Assembly: GCA_900109485.1 (NCBI GenBank)
Contig: FOAY01000001.1
Span: 1-64,000 of the forward strand
DNA: 64,000 nt
Reading direction: 5' to 3'
Origin: Kosakonia sacchari
GTDB lineage: Bacteria > Pseudomonadota > Gammaproteobacteria > Enterobacterales > Enterobacteriaceae
Made by a program: the position numbers and the translations under genes. Of this stretch, positions 21,173 through 34,739 are shown in pieces. Position 1 is the first letter of the stretch; each line of letters opens with the position of its first letter. Below the pieces are notes generated by a model that had not been told where the DNA came from, did no database searches, and saw only the letters and a program-made list of their open reading frames with translations.

Positions 21173-22459
21173 ATGGATGCATTTATTCTCGTTTTTACGT
21201 TAGCCATTATGCTGGCGGTGGGTGTTCCGGTCGCTTATGCCGTGGGGATCAGCGCGGTACTGGGCGCGTGGTATATCGATATTCCGCTGGAAGCTGTAAT
21301 GATCCAACTGACCAACGGCGTCAATAAGTTCTCACTGCTGGCGATCCCTTTCTTTATTCTCGCCGGAGCGATCATGGCCGAGGGCGGTATTGCGCGCCGG
21401 CTGGTGAATTTTGCTTATATATTTGTCGGTTTTATTCGCGGCGGCCTGTCGCTGGTGAATATCGTCGCATCGACATTCTTCGGCGCGATCTCCGGATCGT
21501 CGGTGGCGGATACTGCCTCGATCGGCTCGGTGATGATCCCGGAGATGGATAAAAAAGGTTACCCGCGCGATTTTGCTGCGGCCGTAACTGCCAGCGGCTC
21601 GGTACAGGCGATCCTGACGCCGCCCAGCCATAATTCGGTAATCTATTCGCTGGCAACTGGCGGCACAGTCTCGATTGCTGCGCTGTTTATCGCCGGGATC
21701 CTGCCGGGGTTACTGCTGAGTTTTACCCTGATGGTGATGTGCGTGGCGTTTGCCCACAAACGCGGTTATCCGAAAGGAGAGCGCGTACCGTTTCGCCAGG
21801 CGTTAAAGATTTTTGTTGATACGCTATGGGGGCTGATGACGGTGGTGATCATCATGGGGGGCATCCTCTCGGGGATCTTTACCGCCACGGAATCAGCGGC
21901 AATTGCCTGCTTGTGGGCTTTCTTCGTCACGATGTTCATCTACCGCGATTACAAATGGTCGGAGTTACCGAAGCTAATGTATCGCACCGTAAAAACGGTG
22001 AGCATTGTGATGATCCTGATTGGTTTTGCCGCTGCATTCGGCGCGATCATGACCTATATGCAGCTTCCTGCCCGCATCACCGAAGCGTTCACCAGTATCT
22101 CAGATAACAAGTACGTTATTCTGATGTGTATTAATATCATGCTGTTACTGATTGGCACGTTGATGGATATGGCGCCGCTGATCCTGATCCTCACGCCGGT
22201 GTTGCTGCCGGTGACAAATGCGCTGGGGATCGATCCGGTGCACTTCGGCATGATCATGCTGGTTAACCTCGGTATTGGGCTGATTACACCGCCGGTGGGA
22301 TCGGTCTTGTTTGTCGCCAGCGCGGTGAGTAAACAGAAGATCGAGCAGGTGGTGAAAGCGATGCTGCCGTTCTATGCGATTCTGTTCTTGGTACTGATGC
22401 TGGTGACGTATATTCCGGCGATCTCGCTGTTTCTGCCGAAACTGTTTGGCGTACTTTAG
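21173..22459 (+). CDS. dctM: TRAP transporter large permease (DctM family)
   Basis: The sodium-coupled translocating subunit, 428 residues from the ATG at 21173. AAGGA lies six bases before this ATG and directly abuts the earlier ATG at 21167, so 21173 is preferred. About 11-12 hydrophobic helices are present, with the conserved SGSSVADTASIGSVMIPEM and TPPSHNSVIYS segments of DctM. Closes the TRAP operon. Confidence 0.94.
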   Translation: MDAFILVFTLAIMLAVGVPVAYAVGISAVLGAWYIDIPLEAVMIQLTNGVNKFSLLAIPFFILAGAIMAEGGIARRLVNFAYIFVGFIRGGLSLVNIVASTFFGAISGSSVADTASIGSVMIPEMDKKGYPRDFAAAVTASGSVQAILTPPSHNSVIYSLATGGTVSIAALFIAGILPGLLLSFTLMVMCVAFAHKRGYPKGERVPFRQALKIFVDTLWGLMTVVIIMGGILSGIFTATESAAIACLWAFFVTMFIYRDYKWSELPKLMYRTVKTVSIVMILIGFAAAFGAIMTYMQLPARITEAFTSISDNKYVILMCINIMLLLIGTLMDMAPLILILTPVLLPVTNALGIDPVHFGMIMLVNLGIGLITPPVGSVLFVASAVSKQKIEQVVKAMLPFYAILFLVLMLVTYIPAISLFLPKLFGVL

Positions 22460-22485
22460 GGATGGCGGTTGGGCCTGTAAAAACA

Positions 22486-22508
22486 AACCCGGCGCGTTTG
22501 GCCGGGTT
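22486..22508. terminator. Terminator between dctM and ygiC
   Basis: AACCCGGC / GCCGGGTT with a 7-nt loop lies between the convergent dctM and ygiC. It can act in both directions; the T-tracts are weak. Confidence 0.65.
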
Positions 22509-22539
22509 GTTATGGTCATCACGGAGATGCGCTTTTACG

Positions 22540-23700
22540 TTATTCGATAAAGATATGCGGGTAGAAACGTGACAGATCCTGGGTGATCAGCGCGCGATCT
22601 TCACGAATGCCGATTCCTGCGGGTTGATCGTTGATCAGCCAGCTGCCGATCAGCGTATAACTGTCGCCGAATTTTGGCAGCGGGTGGAACTGCTGCACAA
22701 TCATGCCCTCTTCGCCGTACGGCCCTTCAACCGCCTCAACCGTTTTCCCGTTCTCAACGATCGACACATTTGCGCCTTCACGGGAGAAAATCGGTTTCAC
22801 GACGTACTTTTCCATTTGCGGATAATTGTCCTCGGCAAAGTACGCAGGCAGCAGATTGGGATGATTGGGGAACATCTCCCACAGCAGCGGCAACAGCGCT
22901 TTATTGGAAATAATGCTCTTCCAGGCGGGTTCCAGCCAGCGAACACCGGCATCTTCCAGCTTGGTGGAGAACATTTCGCGCAGCATGTATTCCCATGGAT
23001 AAAGCTTGAACAGGTTGCCAATCACCTGATCCTGAAGATCGGTAAACTGGCCTTTCTCGCCAAGGCCGATATCCTCGATATAGAGGAACTCCGACGCCAG
23101 CTCCGCTTCTGCCGCGCAATCCTGCAAATACTGCACGGTACCGCGATCTTCAACGGTATCCCGGCAGCAGGTGAAATGCAGCAACTGGAAACCGTGCTGC
23201 TCGCGAAGCTCGGCGAAACGCGCAATGAGCTGCTCTTGCAGACTGTTGAATTGATCGCTGCCCGCAGGCAAGTTTCCGGCGTTAAGCTGGTCTTCCAGCC
23301 AGATCCACTGGAAAAAAGCGGCTTCATACAGAGACGTTGGCGTATCGGCATTGTTCTCCAGCAATTTGGGTTCACCCACGCCATCCCAGGCAAGATCGAG
23401 ACGCGAATAGAGTGACGGTTGCTGCGTTGCCCAGGACTGGCGTACGAAGCCCCAGGTGTGTTTTGGGATGCGGAATTTGGCCATCAACTCGTCGCTGGCA
23501 ACCACTTTTTCCACCACTTTCAGGCACATCTGGTGCAGCTCAGCGGTAACCTCTTCCAGCTTCTCAACCTGAGCAAGCGTCAGCTTGTAGTAAGCGTCTT
23601 CACACCAGTACGGTTCTCCGTACATGGTGTGGAAATTAAAACCATATTCGGTGGCTTTTTCGCGCCAGTCCGGGCGCTCGGTAATTGCGATTCTTTCCAT
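22540..23700 (-). CDS. ygiC: ATP-grasp glutathionylspermidine synthase-like protein YgiC
   Basis: A 386-residue protein of the glutathionylspermidine synthase C-terminal (GSP_synth, ATP-grasp) family. Visible segments include [21 protein letters not shown] and [14 protein letters not shown]. coli YgiC lacks demonstrated glutathionylspermidine synthase activity, so the true substrate is unknown. The start [12 protein letters not shown] at 23700 matches E. coli; an in-frame ATG three codons earlier is possible. It follows ygiB and tolC on the same strand (tolC-ygiB-ygiC). Confidence 0.95.
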   Translation of the reverse strand: MERIAITERPDWREKATEYGFNFHTMYGEPYWCEDAYYKLTLAQVEKLEEVTAELHQMCLKVVEKVVASDELMAKFRIPKHTWGFVRQSWATQQPSLYSRLDLAWDGVGEPKLLENNADTPTSLYEAAFFQWIWLEDQLNAGNLPAGSDQFNSLQEQLIARFAELREQHGFQLLHFTCCRDTVEDRGTVQYLQDCAAEAELASEFLYIEDIGLGEKGQFTDLQDQVIGNLFKLYPWEYMLREMFSTKLEDAGVRWLEPAWKSIISNKALLPLLWEMFPNHPNLLPAYFAEDNYPQMEKYVVKPIFSREGANVSIVENGKTVEAVEGPYGEEGMIVQQFHPLPKFGDSYTLIGSWLINDQPAGIGIREDRALITQDLSRFYPHIFIE

Positions 23701-23705
23701 GACCA

Positions 23706-24374
23706 TCAACCGCCCATTGAGCGGGTCGGCGTACCGCTTACGCGGCGCTGCATCGTGTTCTGCTTCGCGACAGACTCACCAAAGCCGCCACGGGTCACCG
23801 TGGTTGTGGTCGCCGGTTTTGGCGCCATAGCCGTTTTCGGTACGGTCATGGTGCGGCCCGGCTGCGCTGCGCCATAGCCTTTACCGGATGCATCGGTGTA
23901 CTGACCATAAGCCGGGCTTGCCGGATTACGCGAGCTGAACAGCGGCTGCTGGGCAAAACCTGCGCCACCGCCCATCAGGCGGCCCATCATATAGCCTGCC
24001 ATCAGCGGCATCCAGAAGCTGCCGCCGGACTGTGCCTGCGCCTGATTTTCCGGCGCCATGCCAGCCTGAACCGGCGTCTGCTGGCACTGGCCTTCGCCGA
24101 ATTCTGCCACGCAGTCTTCGCGCGTCGCGTATTTCGGCGCCGTACGCTCTGCTTCTTTCAGCGCGTTGTTGTAAGCGGTTTTACACTCAGCGCTTTTCCC
24201 CGGGTTTGCCGACGAACAATCGTCCGCATTCTGGTACAGGGAAACCGTTTCGTCGCTTTTTTCACAGCCTGCCAGCATGAAAACGGCAGTTACCGCCAGT
24301 GCGACAGGGGTTAAATGACGTGCGCTCCAGCTTTTGCGGAACGTCGCGTGTTGGATGTTTTTTGTCCGTTTCAT
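23706..24374 (-). CDS. ygiB: Putative lipoprotein YgiB
   Basis: A 222-residue protein starting [17 protein letters not shown] hydrophobic segment ends in [11 protein letters not shown], a lipobox-like LAGC. A Met/Gly-rich stretch ([18 protein letters not shown]) and a Thr/Pro-rich C terminus follow. It matches E. coli YgiB (UPF0441). It ends 5 bp before ygiC and is transcribed with tolC. Role unknown; the operon suggests work in the envelope with TolC. Confidence 0.94.
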   Translation of the reverse strand: MKRTKNIQHATFRKSWSARHLTPVALAVTAVFMLAGCEKSDETVSLYQNADDCSSANPGKSAECKTAYNNALKEAERTAPKYATREDCVAEFGEGQCQQTPVQAGMAPENQAQAQSGGSFWMPLMAGYMMGRLMGGGAGFAQQPLFSSRNPASPAYGQYTDASGKGYGAAQPGRTMTVPKTAMAPKPATTTTVTRGGFGESVAKQNTMQRRVSGTPTRSMGG

Positions 24375-24522
24375 TGTTATCTTCCTGGATCCCAAAGGCA
24401 TATGTAAAACGCTCAGGATAGAGGATGAGTGGTTGAAGTTAAAGCGAGGAGGGGAGGCCTTTACGTTGCCTTACGTAAAAACGGGGGCTGGATTGCCCCC
24501 GTTGCGGATCGATGCTGATTAA

Positions 24523-25974
24523 TTAACGTTTAACGCTGGTGCGTGCGGCGGCAGGCTGTACATTGCCGTTGAAGTTATCAACGCTCGCATCCTGCTGCGG
24601 GTTCTCCGGCGCGACGCTTTCCGGCGTCGTGGAGACGTTTTTACCCAGCGAGTTGTTCAGCGCCTGCAAATCCTGCTCGTTCAACGTACCCAGCGCCGAT
24701 TTAATATTCAGCTCATTGATCAGGTAGTTATAACGTGCGCTGGAGAGCTGCTGTTTGGCGTTATACAGCGTGGTGGTCGCGTCCAGCACATCAACAATGG
24801 TACGCGTACCCACGGAGTAACCTGCTTCCATCGCATCCAGGGAGCTTTGGGCCGAAACAACCGCTTGTTTGTAGGCGTTGATGCTGCTGATAGACGCGTT
24901 CACGTTGTTGAAAGAGGAACGCACGTTCTGTACGACGCTACGATGCGCGCTTTCCAGCTGTTCACTCGAGCCAACGAAGTTGTACTGCGCCTGTTTAACC
25001 TGTGACGTTACCGAACCACCGCTATAAAGCGGCAGGCTGAAGCTCAGGCCAACAGAGTTCTGACCAATGTCCCGATCCGCATAGGAAGAGGAGGAAATTG
25101 CGTTGCCACGTGTCGCGGAACCGCTGTATTTGGTATTCGAAACGCTGGTGGACGCCGTTAAGTTAAGCGTCGGCAGATGGCCGTCCTGTGCCTGGCGAAT
25201 TTGCTCACGCGCCAGATCCTGGCTCAGACGCGCCTGCAGCAGCGTCAGGTTGCGGCTTTCCGCTTCCTTCAGCAGGGCATTCACCGGCTTCGGTTTGTCG
25301 GTTTTAAAGCCGTCGACATTCAGTGACGCCAGCTCCGGATAGTAGTTGCCGGTGATCTGACGCAGTGATTCCAGAGCATTGTCGAGATTGTTGCGGGCGG
25401 TCACTTCGTTCGCCAGCACGGTATCATATTGGGAACGGGCGTTCTGTACGTCGGTAATGGCGACCAGGCCAACGTTAAAGCGCTGGGTGGTTTGATCCAA
25501 CTGACGGTAAATCGCCTGTTTCTGCGCTTCCGTGTAGGAGAGCGCATCAATCGCGCTCAGCACGTTAAAATAGGCAGTCGCCGTATTCAGAATCAGGGTT
25601 TGCTGATCGGTTTGCCAGGTGACATCCTGAATGCCAGCCGTTTTTTCCTGCAGCGTCAGCGCGCGCCATTTCGACATATCAAAAATAGTTTGCGTCAGTT
25701 GCAAAGAGCCACTGGTTACATTTGAATCGACGCCATTACTATCACGAAAGCCATTGGTATACGTATAATCAGCGCCCAAACCGAGCTGAGGTAATAAAGG
25801 GCTGCGCGCTTCATTAATTTTCTCAAAAGCGGCATCGCGATCGGCGGCGGATTTACGCAGATCGGGGTTACTCAAACGAGCCTGCTGGTATACCTGAAGC
25901 AGGTTTTCTGCCTGGCTCATGGTGCTGAAACCGGTGAGGCTCAGACCGATAAGGAGGGAGAGCAATTTCTTCAT
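24523..25974 (-). CDS. tolC: Outer-membrane efflux channel TolC
   Basis: The trimeric outer-membrane exit duct shared by tripartite drug pumps and type I secretion. The product is 483 residues from ATG 25974 (MKKLLSLLIG), with a signal peptide ending at SQA-EN. Two homologous OEP halves are evident, with repeated helical motifs such as FNVGLVAITDVQNAR and YSVGTRTIVDVLDATTTL. The C-terminal tail after residue 430 diverges from E. coli, as is usual. Divergent from nudF. Confidence 0.98.
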   Translation of the reverse strand: MKKLLSLLIGLSLTGFSTMSQAENLLQVYQQARLSNPDLRKSAADRDAAFEKINEARSPLLPQLGLGADYTYTNGFRDSNGVDSNVTSGSLQLTQTIFDMSKWRALTLQEKTAGIQDVTWQTDQQTLILNTATAYFNVLSAIDALSYTEAQKQAIYRQLDQTTQRFNVGLVAITDVQNARSQYDTVLANEVTARNNLDNALESLRQITGNYYPELASLNVDGFKTDKPKPVNALLKEAESRNLTLLQARLSQDLAREQIRQAQDGHLPTLNLTASTSVSNTKYSGSATRGNAISSSSYADRDIGQNSVGLSFSLPLYSGGSVTSQVKQAQYNFVGSSEQLESAHRSVVQNVRSSFNNVNASISSINAYKQAVVSAQSSLDAMEAGYSVGTRTIVDVLDATTTLYNAKQQLSSARYNYLINELNIKSALGTLNEQDLQALNNSLGKNVSTTPESVAPENPQQDASVDNFNGNVQPAAARTSVKR

Positions 25975-26182
25975 TTGCATTCCTTGTTGTGAAGCAGTAT
26001 TAGCGCTGGTCTAAATTGGGAAAAAATAATCGCCGATTCTAGCAGAAACGGGCATCGCCTCAGCTTGGCGTTCCGTGCCATTGGCATAAATTTGCACCAA
26101 TGTACCATATAGCGCTTGCAACAGTAATTAAACGGGTCTGAAATCCAGATTTTTGTCATTATTTTCGAATGAGATGCCGCCA

Positions 26183-26815
26183 ATGAGTAAGCCAATATCC
26201 CCCGAAATGACTTTCACAAAAAACGATGTAGAAATTATTGCACGAGAAACACTCTATAGCGGTTTTTTTTCGCTTGATCTTTACCGCTTTCGCCACCGTT
26301 TATTTAATGGTGAGATGAGCGGCGAAGTACGCCGTGAAATTTTTGAACGCGGTCACGCCGCAGTCTTGCTACCCTTTGACCCAGTGCGTGACGAAGTTGT
26401 GCTGATCGAACAGATCCGGATTGCGGCATTCGATACCAGCGAAAGCCCGTGGCTGCTGGAGATGGTCGCCGGTATGATTGAAGAGGGCGAAACCGAAGAA
26501 GATGTTGTGCGCCGCGAAGCTGTTGAAGAGGCGGGGTTAACCGTCGGGCGCGCAAAAAAAGTATTGAGCTATCTGGCAAGCCCTGGCGGCACCAGCGAGC
26601 GTTCTGCCGTCTTTGTCGGTGAAGTGGATGCCACTCAGGCTGAAGGTGTGCATGGTCTGGTGGATGAAAACGAAGATATTCGGGTTCATGTGGTGAGCCG
26701 GGAGCAGGCTTACCAGTGGGTAGAAGAGGGGAAAATCGATAACGCAGCATCTGTCATCGCCCTGCAATGGCTGCAACTGCATCATGAGAGCTTACGAAAC
26801 GAGTGGAAAAAATGA
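26183..26815 (+). CDS. nudF: ADP-ribose pyrophosphatase NudF
   Basis: Hydrolyses ADP-ribose to AMP and ribose 5-phosphate. The product is 210 residues from ATG 26183 ([18 protein letters not shown]). The Nudix box [20 protein letters not shown] is complete. Alternative in-frame ATGs lie just upstream. The stop overlaps the yqiB start (ATGA), so nudF-yqiB-cpdA-yqiA-parE form one operon. Confidence 0.97.
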   Translation: MSKPISPEMTFTKNDVEIIARETLYSGFFSLDLYRFRHRLFNGEMSGEVRREIFERGHAAVLLPFDPVRDEVVLIEQIRIAAFDTSESPWLLEMVAGMIEEGETEEDVVRREAVEEAGLTVGRAKKVLSYLASPGGTSERSAVFVGEVDATQAEGVHGLVDENEDIRVHVVSREQAYQWVEEGKIDNAASVIALQWLQLHHESLRNEWKK

Positions 26816-27234
26816 AGCGCTATACACCTGACTTCCCTGAAATGATGCGCCTGTGCGAAACCAATTTCGCGCAATTGCGTCGTCTGTTGCCGCGTAATGA
26901 TGAAGCGGGCCAAACGGTGAGCTATCAGGTGACTAACGCACAATACCGGTTAACGATTGTAGAAGCGACGCGTTATACGACGCTGGTTGAAATCGAACAG
27001 ACGGTACCTGCCGTAAGCTACTGGAGCCTGCCGTCCATGACGGTGCGCCTGTACCACGATGCGATGGTCGCTGAAGTGTGTTCAAGTCAGCATATCTTTC
27101 GTTTCAAAGCACGTTATGATTATCCTAATAAAAAGTTGCATCAACGCGACGAAAAGCATCAAATTAATCAGTTTCTGGCCGATTGGCTACGTTACTGTTT
27201 AGCACATGGAGCAATGGCGATTCCGGTTTGTTAG
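26812..27234 (+). CDS. yqiB: DUF1249 protein YqiB
   Basis: A 140-residue cytoplasmic protein ([16 protein letters not shown]) nearly identical in length and pattern to E. coli YqiB. It has a conserved core of [20 protein letters not shown] and a C-terminal [19 protein letters not shown]. No biochemical role is established; its fixed place between nudF and cpdA is the only context. Overlaps nudF by four bases. Confidence 0.95.
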   Translation: MKRYTPDFPEMMRLCETNFAQLRRLLPRNDEAGQTVSYQVTNAQYRLTIVEATRYTTLVEIEQTVPAVSYWSLPSMTVRLYHDAMVAEVCSSQHIFRFKARYDYPNKKLHQRDEKHQINQFLADWLRYCLAHGAMAIPVC

Positions 27235-27258
27235 CGTCATGAAACCTAAGGACACCAT

Positions 27259-28085
27259 TTGGAAAGCCTGTTAAACCTCTCTCTGGCCGGTGAGTCCAGA
27301 GTCAGGGTCTTACAAATTACTGATTCTCACCTGTTTGCCGAAAAGCACGAGACGCTGTTAGGGGTCAATACCTGGGAAAGTTATCAGGCGGTACTGGACG
27401 CTATCCAGGCCCAGCAGCGCCCTTGCGATCTGATCGTCGCCACCGGCGACCTGGCACAGGATCACTCCGCTGCGGCTTATCAGCATTTTGCTGAAGGCAT
27501 CGCAAGATTCACTGCGCCTTGCGTCTGGTTACCGGGTAATCACGATTTCCAGCCCGCCATGTACAGCGCGTTGCAGGACGCGGGGATTTCACCGGCAAAA
27601 CGCGTATTTATCGGCGATCATTGGCAAATTCTGCTGCTGGACAGCCAGGTATTTGGCGTCCCACACGGCGAATTGAGCGAATTTCAGCTTGAGTGGCTGG
27701 AGAATAAACTTTCCGACAGCCCGGAGCGGCACACCTTGCTGTTGCTTCATCATCATCCGCTGCCATCCGGTTGTAGCTGGCTCGATCAGCACAGCCTGCG
27801 TAACGCGGGCGAACTGAATAATGTGCTTCAGCGCTTCCCGAAAGTGCGCCACCTGCTGTGCGGGCATATTCACCAGGAGCTGGATCTCGACTGGAATGGC
27901 CGCCGCCTGCTGGCGACGCCGTCAACCTGCGTGCAGTTCAAACCGCACTGCGCCAACTTTACGCTCGATACCATTGCACCGGGCTGGCGCTGGCTGGATC
28001 TGTACGATGACGGAACGCTGCATACCGAAGTCTGCCGGCTGGAGAGCACGCAGTTCCGCCCCGATACGGCTTCAGAAGGCTACTA

Positions 28086-28086
<1 letters not shown>
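27259..28086 (+). CDS. cpdA: 3',5'-cyclic-AMP phosphodiesterase CpdA
   Basis: Hydrolyses cAMP, tuning catabolite control. The 275-residue metallophosphoesterase carries the ligand motifs in order: [33 protein letters not shown] and LLCGHIHQE. The start is TTG at 27259 ([15 protein letters not shown]) with AAGGA in front; no nearby ATG fits. The stop overlaps the yqiA ATG (TAATG). Confidence 0.97.
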
Positions 28087-30595
<2,509 letters not shown>

Positions 30596-30610
30596 TAAAC
30601 CCCCATCACG

Positions 30611-30641
30611 AAAAAGGGATGCTTAGCGCATCCCTTTTTTA
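30611..30641. terminator. Bidirectional terminator between parE and hutG
   Basis: AAAAAGGGATGC / GCATCCCTTTTTT with a 5-nt loop, A-run on one side and T-run on the other. It lies 15 bp after parE and 2 bp before the hutG stop, serving both convergent genes and marking the left edge of the hut island. Confidence 0.92.
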
Positions 30642-30642
30642 T

Positions 30643-31443
30643 TTAGCGGCTCAGGTTTTGTTCGCCCCACGCAAGCGCCGTGTTTATCAGGGCGCTGAGC
30701 AGTTCGCGAAAGCGTTCGCTCTTCTCTTCGGAGAACGCAAAGCTCGTCTCATCCATGTAGCAGCACTGCGCCACTTCCAGTTGTACCGCATGGATGTTCT
30801 GTTGCGGTGCGCCGTAATGGCGGGTGATATACTCGCCTTTAAAGCGGCCGTTGAGCACTTTGCTGTAGTGCGGAAACGCCTCGCAGCAGTCCAGCAATGC
30901 GCGGCTCAGCTCCGGCGCGCAGCTTGCCCCATCGGCAGTGCCGAAATTCAGATCCGGCAGTTTGCCTTCAAACAGACGCGGAACCACCGATTTGATGGAG
31001 TGCGCATCCCACAGCAATGCGTAGCCGAAGGTGTCGCGCAACCGCGCCAGCTCTTGCGCCAGTGCCTGGTGATAAGGCTGCCATATGTTGTGCAAAATGG
31101 CGGCTTTCGTGGCGTCATCCGGCGCTTTGCCCGCTTCGAACAGCGGCTCGCCGTCAAAAAAAGTCCCCGGGAACAGGCCGGTGGTCGCCGTGCTGTATAG
31201 CGGTTTGTCATCCGCCGGGCGGTTTAAATCCACGACATAGCGGGAATACCTGGCGCTTAGCACGCTGGCACCAAGCTCGCGAATCGGCTGATACAGCAGC
31301 GGAATATGCCAGTCTGTATCCTCCAGGCGCTGCGCCCGCGCGGTAAGAGCGCCCGCGATCTCCGGCGTCAATTGCGTGCCGGGATGAGGCATGCTGATCA
31401 GCAGCGGCAGCCGACCCTGATGTAATTCGAATCCGTTAGTCAT
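30643..31443 (-). CDS. hutG: N-formylglutamate deformylase HutG (FGase type)
   Basis: Cleaves N-formylglutamate to glutamate and formate, the last step of the five-step Hut pathway. The 266-residue protein belongs to the N-formylglutamate amidohydrolase family ([41 protein letters not shown]), not the arginase-like formiminoglutamases used by Klebsiella and Salmonella. The ATG at 31443 overlaps the end of hutI by 8 bp. Third gene of hutU-hutI-hutG. Confidence 0.95.
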   Translation of the reverse strand: MTNGFELHQGRLPLLISMPHPGTQLTPEIAGALTARAQRLEDTDWHIPLLYQPIRELGASVLSARYSRYVVDLNRPADDKPLYSTATTGLFPGTFFDGEPLFEAGKAPDDATKAAILHNIWQPYHQALAQELARLRDTFGYALLWDAHSIKSVVPRLFEGKLPDLNFGTADGASCAPELSRALLDCCEAFPHYSKVLNGRFKGEYITRHYGAPQQNIHAVQLEVAQCCYMDETSFAFSEEKSERFRELLSALINTALAWGEQNLSR

Positions 31444-32644
31444 GCCACACTTCCTCCCCCTGATAAATAACCTGTTTCGACAGCGTTCCACCCAGCCAGT
31501 AGCTGAGTTCTGCCGGATGAGCGACATCCCACGCGACAAAGCTGGCCTCTTTACCTGCCTGTAGCGTACCGCAGCGATCGCTGATACCTAATGCGCGGGC
31601 GGCGTGACAGGTCACTCCCGCCAGCGCTTCTTCAGGCGTCAGACGGAACAACGTGCAGGCCATATTCATCATCAGGCGCAGAGACAACACCGGTGACGTG
31701 CCCGGGTTCAGATCGCTGGAAATGGCCATCGGCACCTGATGCTGACGCAGTAGCGCCACCGGCGGCTGCTGGCTCTCGCGTAAAAAGTAAAAGGCGCCCG
31801 GCAGCAGAACGGCCGTGGTGCCGTGCTGCGCCATCAGCGCGATATCTTCTTCACACAAATACTCCAGATGATCGGCGGAAAGCGCGTTGTAGCGGGCGGC
31901 CAGCCCTGCGCCGTGCAGCAGTGAAAGCTGTTCGGCATGCAGTTTTACCGGCAAGCCAAGCTGCTGCGCTTTGTGGAAAACCCGCTCCACTTGCGGCGGT
32001 GAAAAGGCCAGATGTTCACAAAAAGCATCGACCGCATCGACCAGCCCTTGTGCGTGCCAGGCGGGCAACCAGTGCTGGCAAATCTCGTCGATGTAGTCGT
32101 CGGGGCGTCCCTGATACTCGACCGGCAATGCATGCGCTGCAAGGCAGGTGCTGAAGACAGTGAGCGGCATTTCTGCGCCAAGCGCGCGGATCACCTGCAA
32201 CATTTTGCCTTCGTCGGCGAAGCTAAGGCCGTAGCCGGATTTGATCTCAAGCGTGGTAACGCCGTCTTTGCGCAGCGCGTGAATGCGCTTGCGGGCGCTT
32301 TCCAGCAGTTGTTGCTGGCTGGCGTGGCGGGTGGCATTCACGGTACTGATAATGCCGCCGCCGGCTGCGGCGATCTCCGCGTAACTCGCGCCGTTGAGGC
32401 GCATCTCAAACTCCTGGCTGCGATCGCCGCCAAACACGCTATGGCTATGGCAATCGATTAGCCCTGGCGTAACCAGCCGTCCGTGCAGATCCACTTCACG
32501 ATCAATTGCATCGTCCGGCTGCGTTCCCTCTTCGCCCAGCCATACAATGCGCGGGCCATCGGTGATCATCGCCGCATGGGGAATCAGGTTGTATTTGCCC
32601 GCTTCCATGCTGGCAATCTGGCAGTGACGCCATAAAATGCGCAT
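31436..32644 (-). CDS. hutI: Imidazolonepropionase HutI
   Basis: Hydrolyses imidazolone-5-propionate to formiminoglutamate. The 402-residue amidohydrolase has the metal-binding [15 protein letters not shown] (H66, H68), [10 protein letters not shown]-type core ([14 protein letters not shown]), later [14 protein letters not shown], and [12 protein letters not shown] with the metal Asp. The start [11 protein letters not shown] at 32644 is chosen over an upstream in-frame ATG. 49 bp behind hutU and overlapping hutG. Confidence 0.97.
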   Translation of the reverse strand: MRILWRHCQIASMEAGKYNLIPHAAMITDGPRIVWLGEEGTQPDDAIDREVDLHGRLVTPGLIDCHSHSVFGGDRSQEFEMRLNGASYAEIAAAGGGIISTVNATRHASQQQLLESARKRIHALRKDGVTTLEIKSGYGLSFADEGKMLQVIRALGAEMPLTVFSTCLAAHALPVEYQGRPDDYIDEICQHWLPAWHAQGLVDAVDAFCEHLAFSPPQVERVFHKAQQLGLPVKLHAEQLSLLHGAGLAARYNALSADHLEYLCEEDIALMAQHGTTAVLLPGAFYFLRESQQPPVALLRQHQVPMAISSDLNPGTSPVLSLRLMMNMACTLFRLTPEEALAGVTCHAARALGISDRCGTLQAGKEASFVAWDVAHPAELSYWLGGTLSKQVIYQGEEVWHD

Positions 32645-32693
32645 CCGCGTTCTCCCGTCATGGTTCGGCGCGGCAATCACCGCGCCGCCGGTT

Positions 32694-34370
32694 TTACCTG
32701 GTAATCATCGGTAGGTTGAGGCCGTGCTCTTTGGCACAGGCGACAGCGGAATCATAGCCTGCATCGGCATGGCGCATCACGCCCGTCGCCGGATCATTAT
32801 GCAGTACGCGGGCGATACGTTCTGCCGCTTCATCCGTACCATCGCAGACGATAACCATCCCCGAATGCTGTGAGAAGCCCATGCCGACGCCGCCGCCGTG
32901 GTGCAGGGAAACCCAGGTTGCGCCGCTGGCGGTATTAAGCAAGGCGTTCAGCAGCGGCCAGTCGGAAACCGCATCGGAGCCATCTTTCATCGCCTCGGTT
33001 TCGCGGTTCGGGCTGGCAACGGAGCCGGAGTCCAGGTGATCGCGGCCAATGACAATCGGCGCCGAGACTTCGCCGCGACGTACCATTTCGTTAAACGCCA
33101 GCCCCAGGCGCGCGCGCTGCCCCAGACCAACCCAGCAAATACGTGCTGGCAGGCCCTGGAAACTGATGCGCTCTTTCGCCATATCCAGCCAGCGGTGCAG
33201 ATGCGCATCATCCGCGATCAGCTCTTTCACCTTTTCATCGGTGCGATAGATGTCTTCCGGATCGCCGGAGAGCGCAGCCCAGCGGAATGGCCCGATACCG
33301 CGGCAGAACAACGGGCGAATATAGGCGGGCACAAAACCCGGAAAATCAAAGGCGTTGCTGACGCCCATCTCTTTCGCCATCTGGCGAATATTGTTGCCGT
33401 AATCGAAGGTTGGGATGCCCTGCTGCTGGAAGGCGAGCATCGCTTTAACGTGCTCCGCCATTGAGGCTTTCGCCGCCTGAATCACCACTGCGGGTTCTGT
33501 CTTCGCGCGTTCGCGATACTCTTCCCACTGCCAGCCAATCGGCAGATAGCCGTTCAGCGGATCGTGGGCGCTGGTTTGATCGGTCACGATATCCGGACGA
33601 ACACCGCGTTTAACCAGCTCCGGTAAGACTTCCGCCGCATTACCGTGCAGCGCAACAGAGATAGCTTTGCCTTCGCGGGTGTAACGTTCAATACGCGCCA
33701 GCGCATCGTCCAGATCCGTTGCCTGCTCATCCACATAACCGGTACGCAGGCGGAAATCGATGCGGGATTGCTGACACTCAATGTTCAGCGAGCAGGCGCC
33801 CGCCAGCGTGGCGGCCAGCGGCTGTGCGCCGCCCATACCGCCCAGACCGGCGGTCAGCACCCAGCGGCCGACCAGCGAACCGTTATAGTGCTGGCGACCC
33901 GCTTCGACGAAGGTTTCATAGGTGCCCTGAACGATCCCCTGGCTGCCGATGTAGATCCAGGAGCCTGCGGTCATCTGGCCGTACATCGCCAGCCCTTTGG
34001 CGTCCAGTTCGTTGAAGTGCTCCCAGGTAGCCCAGTGGGGAACCAGGTTGGAGTTGGCGATCAGTACGCGCGGCGCATTGCTGTGGGTTTTAAACACGCC
34101 GACCGGTTTGCCGGACTGCACCAGCAGCGTTTCGTCATCGTTAAGCTGCTTCAGTGCTTCCACCATTTTGTCAAAGCACTCCCAGTTACGCGCTGCACGT
34201 CCAATCCCACCGTAAACCACCAGCTCTTTCGGGTTTTCCGCGACTTCGGGATCAAGGTTGTTCATCAGCATGCGCAGCGGCGCTTCGGTCAGCCAGCTTT
34301 TCGCATTCAATGTCGTGCCGCGCGGCGCTCTGATCTCAACATCACGATAACGGGAAAATTCACTACTCAT
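32694..34370 (-). CDS. hutU: Urocanate hydratase HutU
   Basis: Converts urocanate to imidazolone propionate using a tightly bound NAD+. The 558-residue protein is a canonical urocanase. [11 protein letters not shown], the Rossmann [15 protein letters not shown] and the catalytic-cysteine region [16 protein letters not shown] are intact, and it aligns end to end with the Pseudomonas enzyme from memory. The start [13 protein letters not shown] at 34370 is chosen; the frame runs 28 codons further upstream through the operator. First gene of the leftward hut unit, transcribed from a sigma-54-like promoter with a HutC operator at its start point. Confidence 0.98.
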   Translation of the reverse strand: MSSEFSRYRDVEIRAPRGTTLNAKSWLTEAPLRMLMNNLDPEVAENPKELVVYGGIGRAARNWECFDKMVEALKQLNDDETLLVQSGKPVGVFKTHSNAPRVLIANSNLVPHWATWEHFNELDAKGLAMYGQMTAGSWIYIGSQGIVQGTYETFVEAGRQHYNGSLVGRWVLTAGLGGMGGAQPLAATLAGACSLNIECQQSRIDFRLRTGYVDEQATDLDDALARIERYTREGKAISVALHGNAAEVLPELVKRGVRPDIVTDQTSAHDPLNGYLPIGWQWEEYRERAKTEPAVVIQAAKASMAEHVKAMLAFQQQGIPTFDYGNNIRQMAKEMGVSNAFDFPGFVPAYIRPLFCRGIGPFRWAALSGDPEDIYRTDEKVKELIADDAHLHRWLDMAKERISFQGLPARICWVGLGQRARLGLAFNEMVRRGEVSAPIVIGRDHLDSGSVASPNRETEAMKDGSDAVSDWPLLNALLNTASGATWVSLHHGGGVGMGFSQHSGMVIVCDGTDEAAERIARVLHNDPATGVMRHADAGYDSAVACAKEHGLNLPMITR

Positions 34371-34422
34371 GCGGTTTACCTTCTTTGTTTGATAGCAGAA
34401 TAAATGCTTACTGACGTTGTCT

Positions 34423-34432
34423 TGTATATACA
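34423..34432. promoter_or_regulatory. HutC operator at the hutU promoter
   Basis: Perfect palindrome TGTATATACA, 53 bp before the hutU start. The same 10-mer recurs exactly at 43986-43995 next to hutC. HutC-family GntR repressors bind TGTA/TACA palindromes and release with urocanate. It covers the start point expected from the adjacent sigma-54 elements. Confidence 0.78.
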
Positions 34433-34436
34433 TGAT

Positions 34437-34453
34437 AAGCACATATGGTGCCA
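34437..34453 (-). promoter_or_regulatory. Sigma-54-type promoter of hutU
   Basis: The minus strand reads TGGCAC-CATAT-GTGCTT against the sigma-54 consensus TGGCAC-N5-TTGCW: a perfect -24 box and correct spacing to the -12 GC, with G for T in the first position of the -12 box. Predicted +1 is near 34427. In pseudomonads hutU is sigma-54 dependent, which fits. Confidence 0.65.
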
Positions 34454-34549
34454 CTTTGATCTATTTATTTATTGTCTATATAAAACAGTAAGTTGTAATT
34501 GTTTACTTTTTTGCATGGTGCTGAGGGTAAGGATTTTAGCGCGCTTTTC

Positions 34550-34566
34550 TGCACCATTATTGTGCT
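34550..34566. promoter_or_regulatory. NtrC-like enhancer site in the hut divergent region
   Basis: TGCACC-N5-TGTGCT resembles the NtrC dyad TGCACY-N5-RGTGCA with two mismatches. It is about 130 bp upstream of the predicted hutU start point and 210 bp from the opposite one. A GGTGCT half-site lies at 34517-34522. Confidence 0.5.
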
Positions 34567-34739
34567 TAACGGCAGAAAAGTGATCATTTTAAGTGCATCT
34601 ATGCGCTGTTTTATGGCGAGAGACCAGGGCAATAAAGCAGGGTTAATCCGCCCGGTTATACTGATTTTATTAACGAAATATTATTATATTATTGTTTTAT
34701 ATGATTTTTAATTTATCGATATATGTTGCGATTACGTTA

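Noticed and set aside
34499-34711. 70-codon open frame in the hutU/ABC divergent region
   Set aside because: It overlaps the NtrC-like site and the AT-rich tract, and no ribosome-binding site is present. It looks like regulatory DNA read by chance.
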